Made by a program: the position numbers and the translations under genes
NCBI GenBank assembly: GCA_020536535.1
Contig: JAHLWZ010000895.1
Coordinates: 4,926 to 55,622, forward strand
Length of the DNA stretch: 50,697 nt
From: Pelomyxa schiedti
Taxonomy: Eukaryota; Evosea; Pelobiontida; Pelomyxidae
Direction of reading: 5' to 3'
The notes under the pieces: model-generated
Told to the model about the DNA's origin: nothing
What the model saw: only the letters and a program-made list of their open reading frames with translations
Database searches by the model: none
In this document: one piece after another, positions 37,801-47,456 of the stretch
Layout of the letters: each line of letters begins with the position of its first letter
Position numbering within the stretch: the first letter of the stretch is position 1

Positions 37801-40800
37801 AAGCAACCACTTTGAAAGGAATGGTAACCGTTCCAAATATTTCCCTAGAACTGTCTTTATTGAGAGATGAAACCATGTACCTTCAAAATACTTGCTGCAC
37901 TTACTTATTGGCACATGTAGAGAAGTGAGCCTCTGTGGATTGGCATTGTCTGATCTTAATATTAACATTGTGTTAGCCGACCGATTGATGGAGGTATTTC
38001 CAGGCTTGTTGTTTATCAAATAACAGGATTCTTTAGGTTGGTTGTGAGATAAGAAACCTTTCCATGGATGACAAGAGAGATCGACCCTCTTCTATTGTCA
38101 AGGCGTGTAGGGTAGCCATGGTGATTCTCATATTAAACAACCTCAGAAATTCATTTATTCACATGGGGAACCTGACACTTCCACCTTAAGCATGTGCTAC
38201 AAATCTGACTCAAGAGCAGTGAACAAGGTTAAGCAAAGGGCCACACTCACATTAAGAACAGTGACAGCCATCGCTGTTCCTTCCATTCTTCAGGAAGTCA
38301 AGGTTGTTTCTACAGTCCTTATGAAAAAAACCAACCCTCTTGCCCAGTCTCTTGTGACTAGGGTAGTGGCGTTACTGCCTAAACAAGCAGTAGTTGAACC
38401 TATCAGCAGACAGCCTTCTATAATTTCCGTTCTCCATGCAACAGTATCCCTGGAAGATGCACACATTCTAGCAGTCTGTGATGAAGAAAACATATCTTCA
38501 TCAGTTATTGGGCTTGCTGGAAGCTTGCTCTGTAAGGTCTAGTTATCTACAAGCGAAATTATTTTTGGTTAATAAAAAATAAACAGATTGCTCTAGATTC
38601 TTCTTCAAGGATTCAGGTAAAAGCACCTGTTTTTTCACTGTCTCGATTCCAACAGGTAGTCTTGTGATTCCTATGCCTTTCCCTCACTTTCTTTTTTAGC
38701 AATCAGCAAGTCTTCACCCCTTGTATCATATCATAGCACCGTTCAAGTTTTCATTCAATATTGACACTGCCCCCACTTCAGCCACCTTCCAAACTTCAAT
38801 TCCCCAGCTGGATCTGTCTTTTTCTCTTGATGATGTAAAGTTGGTTCTGCTGATCGTTCAGGCGTTCCTGCTACTTTCAACATCACAAGAACCAAGCAGG
38901 GAACGTACTTCAAAGGATACGTCACAAACTAAAGAGAAGGTACACTGTTTAGCATTTAGCTTCACCCCTAAAAAGTCCACTAGTTTGTTCTTGATTGTGA
39001 TTCAATATCCCTGAAGCTTCTAGAGGCAGACCAACCCCTCATAACTGCAAAATTCAGTAGCTTGTCTGCCACAGTTTTAAACTGGTCATCGCAGGTTTAC
39101 CCCTTTTCCTCGGCAGTATTGTCACTCATTCCTGTTACAGTTGGGAATTACTACTGCATTCTCTTCAACAGTGACTTTATTTTCTGATGCAAACTTCACT
39201 ACCGTACATATTGGTCATGCAGCAGTTTCAAAGAAGGAAGCTGCCACATCCCCTGACAGTACTGATGCCCTTTATGAAAGATATACTTTGGATGTAAGTG
39301 AGGTCAACATTTCTACCACCATATGTGGTAAGCACCTATCACTTGTTGAAGGACTTGCTTTTGGTGCTCGAGTAGAGAGATCATTGCTTCAAACAGTCCC
39401 TGAGACAAATGTGTGTGTCTCTAACCATTGGTCAATTTTAAAAATGATAGGTCATTGGCCGCATTGGAAATAACTGCTGGTCTATTTCGGAGAGACAATT
39501 ATTTGTGCTATTGAGCCAATACAGACGAGCAACGGACCTGTCTGCTGCTTTCACAAAGGCCCTGTCTTGGAGTATAAATCTACAGCTATACCTGATGAAC
39601 TCTAACTCTCCCTAGAACAGCCACCAACCTCTCAAACAACTCTCCCAGCTGCCACAACTTCACAGCACAAACTTGACATCTCTTTGGATATTGAGCAGAT
39701 CATTTTGAACTTAACCCAGGATTCTGAGTCAATGTATTTTTCTCAGTTCCTTCTGGAGATTTACTGTTGATAGAGAGTCGGCCCTATGCATGCTTTCTTT
39801 GTCGCAAGTGAAGATGAATCTTTTATCAACTGAAAGTACAACGGTAAAGAGCTCCTACTCCGTGGGTGTCATCTCAAGAAAAACCTACAAATAAGATCTC
39901 TGGAAGTATTCATCAGATAGAACTTGCTGACATACGCCCTCTCTCACATATACTTTTCAAAGTACAACTTAAAATTACCCTGTGTATTTTACATACGGAA
40001 AAAAAGAACATTCTCTGGGGGAACTCTAAGTCCCTACCTTTGTTAGACTTCCATTATGAACAAACCAAACAAGGGGATCAAAGTCTTAAGCTCTTACTTC
40101 ATAGTCCCACATTTTACATTTTATCTTCTGTACTTTCAGACCTCAAGGTAGTCTTTCTTCCCAGTAAAACAATTTCCAAACATAGTTCTTAGGCTGCCCT
40201 TATGCGAGTCAAGGAACGCCTATCTGGACCTTCTTCACAAGAAACTACCAATGTTACACAATTTGATATGAGATTCGATCTGGACAATTTTGATTTAGTT
40301 GCAGTCAGTGATGAAACAGTTCCAACTCCACCTTGTCTTGAGATTTGTGGACATGTGTTGAGTATCGAGGTACTGAACCCTTTTCCTTGACTATTCTTAA
40401 TATTCTTTAGGTTTGCAAGTCTAATACAATTCTGAATATGGGAGCACTGTCTGCGGCTGTTTTCACACTGAATGGAACTGAAAACCAAGTATATTTTTTA
40501 CTTGTTTATGTTCTTTCTCACACGTTCAGGCTGATGGAAGCAACAAGATTAACAGCCGTTTCCTGATTGATCCTTTCACTACACAAGTGAAGTATATACA
40601 AGAAATGCCTGCTATTAATCAGGTGTTATTGAGCCTGCCTGCACTGGAGCTGTTCCTCTCATATAGAGACTACTTGTTGCTCACGCACATCATTGCTACT
40701 GTTAAGCCTCTTACTGATCTCTCATCTCGCAATGCCCGCCGCGAATCAACACATGCCACTTCTGGTGAGCTAGATGTCACTGCCTCACAAGTTTGTTCCT

Positions 40801-43800
40801 CGAAGTTATCTTCCTACCTTGACCTTTCACAAGCCGGTCCATATTGACTTGAAGTGCCCTTCACTCACAGTGACCCTTATCGACGACATAGAAGCAGTGA
40901 ATTTACCTCTTTTTACTTTGAAAATTGCCTCTTTAGACATGAAACTCATTACTTCACCAGTTGTATGCAACAATTGTTCAATGAAGTCTAAAATTCGTTT
41001 AGATGGAACTCTCTTCTTCGTTAGCTCTGACAATTGATTTCTTCAACAACCAACTCATGATTTCTGAGCCCGTGATCAATGCATGGAAATTTTCACTTCA
41101 AGTAACACAATTGAAAGTCACCAAGAGATCTAACCCTTCCACAAGATCAAGCTTGGAACTAAACCAGCAACAGTGATTGTACTCAACTCCGATCTACCTT
41201 TGTGTCTCACAGTATCACATGGCCTTTTCACATCACTCACCAGTACATTCCTTTCGTTGGCAGCTGATATGCAAAAGAACACCAAGTTTTCATCTGAATT
41301 GTGGCACACCTCCTCAAAGCAAAACACCGTAGTTGTTTGCAATAAGCTTGGTAGCCGTCTTGCATTCAAACTTCGTGGTTCTGATCAAATTCCACTGCCA
41401 TCTGGTTGTGAGAAGGCACAAACCCTTGAAACCTTGTCCCCCAATGTATCCTTGAAAATTCTGTCTGCCTCTAATTCTCTTTAGGGGAGATATTCCAGTA
41501 CAATGATCCATTCTGCTGATGCTTGGCTTGAAGACATGACCCCTATTCGAAACATCACAGTGGACAGAATAGGATGTGAATTGCATCCTGTTCCTTCTTC
41601 AGCCCCAGTTGTCTCAGAGGTGCTTTTTTTTTTGTTCAACATGTTTATTACAGTAATGGTTAGGTCTCTTGGAAGGACGGCACTAAGTTGCTTACATTGA
41701 GGTCTCATGTGCTTGTTGCAAATTATACTGGACAGTCCATTGAAGTTTTTTTGTCGAGTGCAGATCATTCAACACACACGATAATGCTCATTGGTATGTT
41801 TTTCGATCTTAAGTTGTTATATCTTAAAAACAGTAGAGCCAGATGGAAAAGAACCCATTCCGTTGTCTTTGGTGTATTCGTCATCTATCTCAGTTCGACC
41901 TTCATCAGAACACCCCTACAGTAACGCCAGAAACTTACTGGAATTATACCGCCTCTTGGTGTGTACTCTTATTTGGTTATTTGATCATTGTATTGAGTTG
42001 TCACAGGATAAGCCCGAACTTTTCACGTGTTTGTGCCAAGGGTCTCCCTCTTGGTGTGTGGCCATGAGAACAAGTCTCTCTGATAGTGAATTTCTTGGGT
42101 ATAATTCTCCGGATGTCATCCCGTTTTTTTTAAAACACCTTCTCCAGTATTTGTAAGAATCCCCAAATTACTCTTGCATTCCACCCGTCATTTGTTGTCT
42201 ATAACTATCTTCCATTTGATATTTCATACAGTGTGGTAAGTAATCTTAATATGTTCCACGTCTTACTTGATAAAGCTATCTGCAAGGGGTAACATTAGGA
42301 GTACTGAGAGTGCAGCTCTTTTTATCCCACGGGTTCCGAACATTGATTTCACCTTTGCCTCACATTGTATTTATTTCTTTATTGTGCTGTGAAATTGTGA
42401 AATATAACGGTTTTGAAGGTTTCATTGCTCATAGATACCAGCACTCACTTCTTCCTGGAAAGCATAAATTCAAAGTGGACCTCGGCAACAAACAGCATGT
42501 TCGTTTGCACCTTTTAACCAAGTAAAGTCTTCATCCTCTATCTTAGTGGTTCTTTCTCAAATTTTTCAGAACTGAGGACTCTATTGAAATGCACCTTTAC
42601 GCACCAATGTGGATATTCAATAAAACTACCATCCCACTGTTCTGTGGGAAGAACACACAAAAAGGCACCTTTTCTCCCTTCTTGAAATTGTAGGTGTGCT
42701 CCTAATAACAGACAGATCTGGAAATATTTCTGGAACCTTCAACTTCGAAACCTGTACTTTTTTCTGGGAGAAGGGTGATGATCAAAGCTGAGAGAACTGA
42801 TTGGTCAGAAGTATGTAGTTTCATTGCAGTGCAACTTTAATTTGTGGAAGTCCTTTAATATTACAGTGGGCACATCTGGTTTCTTGGAGATTCCTAATCC
42901 TCGGGGAATTGTTTACAATATGCATATTACTGTTATTCCAGGAAAATCTAAGGTAGAGGCAGATATAAAGGCACTTTCTTACTTACTGCTAGTTTATGCG
43001 CACCAAGATAGTAGAAATAGAGCCATACTTTGAAATGGTAAATAATACAAACTCTGCACTTCTTGTGCGACAAAAAGGGACGACTGATCCCTCACGCTTT
43101 GTAATGTTACCTGCTCAAGGAAAAGCACCAATGCACTGGTATTCTGATATAAAGGTAGTACATCTTGTGGGAAGGTTGCCTCATTAGATTAAGGATGACA
43201 ACTGGGGGGTCGTTCAAATCATGCAACCAGAGTTCCCTTTTTGTTCATGGTACCTCCTTTCTTTTAAAAAAAGAAACCAGAAGTTTCTCATTTTGGGAAG
43301 GTCGGCACCTTTCAAGATTGATGAAGTCAATGACCTGGCCATTAAAACTGCACCCACTGGTTTGTCATTTCTCTTCTTTTTTCTTAAAAAAACCCTGAAT
43401 GAATCCAGATTCTCTTGGAAATTGGATAGTAGTTGAAGTGGATGACAAGCGGTTGATCACAGTTTGTTTCAATCCTTGTGATCCCAAAATGCCACCTTTC
43501 TGGATCAAGAATGATACATCTCTCGATTTTACAATCTCACAAAAGGCAAGTGTTTATATCTAACGAAATGTGTGGCTAATACCGTGCAGGGTTCACCTTC
43601 ACAACACCACCTCCCAGGGAAAAGCATTACCCCTTGGGCATGGGACCTACCAATGGGGGAACAGAAGTTGGTTGTCACCTCTTCCTCGGTGCCCTTTGAG
43701 CCAAGAGAATACCGTTTCAAAAAAGTCGGGGTGGCGAAAACTATCTCAGACTCTGTACGTTTCCCGTTTTGGGTGTTGTTCAGGACACTTCTTTGACGAA

Positions 43801-46800
43801 GACATTGTTTAACATTTCCTTGTCTTTCAAAAACACAAAACCAGAAAAATCGATTTCCTCCTATTTTCCCATTCGTTACTTTCACGGGGCCTATTCTTAC
43901 TCTCGTTTTCACACACGACCACTCCATTCTTCCCAGTGAGAAAAGAAGAAGTTTGCTCCACAAAAAAACTGCTTCTGAGTCAGCTGTCACTCCCTCTGTA
44001 TATGTGGTTAATTTCTTTTTTTTGCGTTTACAGTATATTAGTCGGAGTTACTGAATAGTTACTCTCTGAAGTTAAGTGGCGTGGGGATTTCAATTGTCAC
44101 CAAACTGGGACATGTATATTCATCTTGCCTGTTCTTTGTTTAATGAAACTAACAGGAATTGCTTTACCTTTCCCTCCAAGGGATTTCGGCTACGTACTTC
44201 GAGTATGTGGAAGACGTACATATTCTTTTACAGATAAAAAATTTCCAAGTAAATTCTTCCAGCTCTTTTCCTCGGTAATACAGTGCAGCTGGACAACTAT
44301 GGAAAATCCAATTTCCCGGTAATAATCCGCACTGTTCTCAAGGATCCTACAAAGCCATGGCTCCATTTCTCTGCTGTGAAATCCACGCTCTACAGTATGA
44401 TTGTCTATGATTTAGAATGGATTGGACAAGACGACCAGACCCTCTAACGTATTTACTCAACAGAAAATATTGACAGTTACACATTCCTGCAAATTTTCCT
44501 GCAAGAAATGGAAGTTCTCATAGACACTCTTATAATTGGTGATGCAATACAATTTTATGAATCACTACCAATAACTGAATTTTTTGATGCTGTTGATAAA
44601 GTGTCTAAACTCTTCACGTGTGGTTACAGCCTGGTAAAATCGCCTTTCACAAAGATTTAGGCCTCCTCTTGCATCACCTCATGCTGTACCACCAACCGAA
44701 TCACCTTTACTGGGGGACACAGTACCCGGTTCTCCTCTAAGTAGCTCTTCCAGAACTTCCACTTCGGCACTGTCATCACCAGCCTCTACGGAACTTCCGT
44801 TGTCACCTCCCACCACACTGCGACAGATGCTACACTTCAAACTCCTACATATTAACTCCATTAGGATAACAATGTATCTTCTCCTTATTTTGTCACCTCC
44901 TTATCTCCGTGCAGGACACTCGCTGTTAACTCTGGAAGCTTGAAACAACTGTATCTTCTTTCTGCCCTTTCTTTTTGAATGTGAGATTAAAAACGCACAA
45001 ACTAAAACCAATGCAGCCATGGACCAGTCGTAGTGGTTTTGGAAACATTAGGCAGCACTTTTGCGAATATTGACAGAGCACCCCTGACTCTGAACACTCT
45101 CATGCTTCAGAATGTTGTATCTTCCCGCGAGAAACTCATGGCCATCTTCCGCAGGCATTTCACCCGCCAGATAGTGAGCGAGGTAAGTTCCCAATTTATT
45201 AATCTCTTCCCTGAAGATACATATTTCCAACCAGGTGCATACCTTGCTAGGCTCCACAGAGATACTGGGCAACCCAGTGGGACTATTTCATAATCTTGGT
45301 ACTGGCTTCTATGACTTCTTCAGTGAACCAGCTCAAGGGTTGATAACATCACCCGAGGCTTTTGCAAGTGGGCTGGCTAAGGTTTCTAAAATCAGAGTTT
45401 TGGGTCTTCCTTACATGCTACAATTATTTGGTAGGGATCATCCAGTTTGGTCAAAAATTCTGTCTATGGTGCTTTTAATACTGTCAGTAAAATTACTGGA
45501 GCAATAAGTAAAGGTAAAGAAGCCCCATATTTAGCACCAGTTTACGTTTAAAAAAAAAAAGGAATGGTCAGTTTATCTTTTGACGAATCGTATGCAAAAC
45601 AAATGCAAGCCAGACACATGAAGCAGGCAAGACATGCAGGCGATGGTGTAAGAAAAGGATTTGAAGCTCTAGGCTCTGGAATGCTCCATGGCGTAACAGG
45701 GGTCGTTGTATGCTCTCCCGTTTAATTGGTAAAGAATTAAAGTACTGGTAGACAAAACCTGCTGAAGGTGCACAAAAAGATGGTGGTCTTGGGCTTGTAA
45801 AAGGAGTTGGTGTTGGCTTACTTGGGTAAGCAACTTCCCTTTCTGAACACGAATTCGTTTTTCGTTTACTCCAACTTACAACAACAACCTAGGCTGGCAG
45901 CTAAACCTGCTGCCGGTGTGTTTGAGTTGTATTCAAAGGTAGAGCCAACTTGTATGGAACTAACTAATAAATCAATAGACGAGTGAAGGAATAAAAAACA
46001 CTACAGTGTCTGGTGAAGTTGCCCCACAGCGTGTTAGACTCGAACCCCAAGAGGTAAAACTGTTAATTAATCTTTTTTCCAACATACAAACAAAACAAAA
46101 GGAGGCTATAGTAGGTCAAAGTCTCATGGAGAAATACCTTGGCAATAAAAGGCGGAAGATCTTTAGAAAGACAGAAGAAAGTTATGTGTTACACAAAAGT
46201 GTGGATTCCAACAACAAAATTGTCATGCTTACTACAGCGAGTGTTGTGGTATTTGACATGGCAAGTGGTGTGACACCACTTGCCATGACCTATCTAGGTA
46301 CATCACCTTCTTCCCAGCCCCGCAGTGTGGCAATAAACTAACTGCCTACTCCAAAAAAGACCTCATATCTTGCGAGACAAGTAACGACAGCATAACGCTG
46401 GTCTTCAAGAATGCCGAGGTAAGTCTACCATGCGACTCCCAAACGTCCGCCTTGCTCTTCGCCAAAATCGGCCTGTGGGCAAGGCTCTCTTTCCCCGAGG
46501 ACAACCTCGCCTCATCGTCCAGCTCGGTCCTGCCAAAGTCCCCAGAGACGGCCTCGCCGTCACCCACGCCACACCGCTCAGCTTCCTTCGCCTCCGCATC
46601 ACCCGCATCACACCGCTCAGCTTCCTTCACCTCCACCTCCACCTCACCCACATCCACAGCACCGGCAACAACAGCTGCATCCTCGGCATCATCAACGTCA
46701 ACGTCAGCATCAGCATCCCCATCGGTATCCCCATCACCCACAGAGTCACACTCCTCACCTTTTGGCTTGAGAGGAAAACTCTCTCGCTTACGTCACCCTG

Positions 46801-46817
46801 GAAAAGACAAGGATTAA
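22843..46817 (+). CDS. VPS13: Giant VPS13 bridge-like lipid transfer protein
   Basis: ATG 22843 starts the diagnostic chorein N-terminus: MFEGLVCELLTRLLG, NLNADQLSLGIW, then LPINVVKGIVGKLVLKIPW. SLITKVIDNLQIEINKIHIRYE and YKRSQGVKWW follow. The middle is a long series of beta-groove repeats (28.3-41 kb). A VPS13 adaptor-binding-like beta region lies at about 41.5-44.3 kb (NNTNSALLVRQKG, VEVDDKRLITVCF). The conserved C-terminal helical region is at 45.24-45.98 kb: LGNPVGLFHNLGTGFYDFF, KITGAISKG and GIKNT. A PH-like domain and a Ser/Thr-rich tail end at TAA 46815-46817. VPS13 proteins hold lipids in a hydrophobic groove and move them between organelles at contact sites. Exons run about 60-350 nt and introns about 40-90 nt; I estimate roughly 5,500-6,500 residues, against about 3,100-4,400 for human paralogues. 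No premature stop was found that an intron could not explain, but not every junction was fixed. Confidence 0.88.
24562..24587. repeat. Perfect 12-bp inverted repeat in a VPS13 exon
   Basis: TGTCAAGTGGTG, a 2-nt spacer, then its exact reverse complement. It lies in codons for VKWWTPLD. It could form a hairpin in RNA or a cruciform in DNA. Confidence 0.85.
25878..25896 (+). repeat. T19 homopolymer in a VPS13 intron
   Basis: The run sits in an intron shortly before the acceptor near 25905, like several other long T tracts in this gene, for example at about 33498-33516. It resembles an expanded polypyrimidine tract. Confidence 0.8.
28340..41040 (+). repeat. Seven tandem ~1.84-kb units inside VPS13
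   Basis: Motif A ([IV]SExQIxxLLxQY) occurs at about 28370, 30345, 32150, 34010, 35865, 37640 and 39490. Motif B (LPSxLxxxKV) ends at about 29083, 31001, 32790, 34649, 36492, 38302 and 40147. Motif C (IxAVxDExxxxxxCI) lies at about 29260, 31175, 32960, 34810, 36660, 38475 and 40305. Motif D, a hydrophobic strand pair such as LELFLSYRDYLLL, follows each C. Spacings are 1.77-1.97 kb. An intron follows the Lys codon of motif B in six of seven units; unit 6 (38302) lacks it. DNA identity between units is low, so the duplication is old. The units fit the repeating beta-groove modules of VPS13; each probably holds more than one such module. Confidence 0.8.
46257..46287. repeat. Perfect 15-bp inverted repeat near the VPS13 3' end
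   Basis: CATGGCAAGTGGTGT, one spacer base, then its exact reverse complement. It lies in codons for DMASGVTPLAMT. The inner arms share CAAGTGGTG/CACCACTTG with the inverted repeat at 24562-24587. Confidence 0.9.
46638..46661 (+). repeat. 24-bp direct repeat, copy 1 (VPS13 Ser/Thr tail)
   Basis: This 24-bp stretch is identical to 47217-47240. In the VPS13 frame it encodes STSPTSTA within the Ser-rich tail. Looser similarity continues for about 25 bp after both copies. Confidence 0.85.
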
Positions 46818-47456
46818 CCTCGTTTATCCTTAACAGAGAACAACAAAAAAGAACTCTTTATTGTCCCAACCTTTCTTGGAGGCGTTTTTTTCGTGTTTTG
46901 TGCTGAAGGAGGTGTTGGTCCTCATTAGGGTTTATCATGTATTAGCACTCGTCCCATTGGAAGGTTATGTGTGATACGCTCTGTCAAGAAGAATTATTTT
47001 TGTTAGTATTCCTATTTACAATGTATCTGCGTTGTAACGGCGGTGGCCATTAGAATGAACGCCCTGACCGTTCCAGTGAGTGCCTGATCTGGACCAAGTT
47101 ATGTTCCGAGAAGAAGCGAGATGAAGTTATGAACTTGCTCTCTGACACATGGGCTACCCAGCTCTTCAGAAACAAGTCAGGTACTGATTAACCTCCCATG
47201 CACGAAATCCTCCACATCCACCTCACCCACATCCACAGCAGCAACTGTATCCTCATCAAACGAACCAGCGCTAAAATGTTTTCGTGTCACAAGCTTGCTT
47301 ATTTAGGCTTTCTGGGTGAAACGGGGTCCAAACGCATTGTTTTACTTACAACTACGTAGTTGCAGTAACTTTGAAAGAGTAATTTTGTTATTCTCCCAAT
47401 TCTGTACACTATGCACGTGCCAATGAGAATTTTAGTTGCTACTGTTGGGTGCTTGG
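46818..47456. other. Spacer after VPS13 with one protein-like segment
   Basis: No complete gene could be built in these 639 bp. A plus-strand segment at 47076-47180, after an AG, reads ECLIWTKLCSEKKRDEVMN then LLSDTW and ATQLFRNKS before a GT. The pattern resembles the strand-plus-helix end of GRAM or PH-like domains, but that is weak. A second copy of a 24-bp repeat from the VPS13 tail follows at 47217-47240. The rest, including 47310-47456, shows nothing recognisable. It may be a gene remnant, the end of an unresolved small gene, or alternative VPS13 3' sequence. Confidence 0.3.
47217..47240 (+). repeat. 24-bp direct repeat, copy 2
   Basis: Identical to 46638-46661. In one open frame it also reads STSPTSTA and continues to a stop near 47308, echoing the VPS13 tail. 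Confidence 0.85.

Noticed and set aside
43529-43990. Minus-strand 153-codon open frame inside the VPS13 region
   Set aside because: The plus strand carries VPS13 adaptor-binding-like beta exons (PPFWIKNDTSLDFTISQK) in the same place. The minus frame has no motif.
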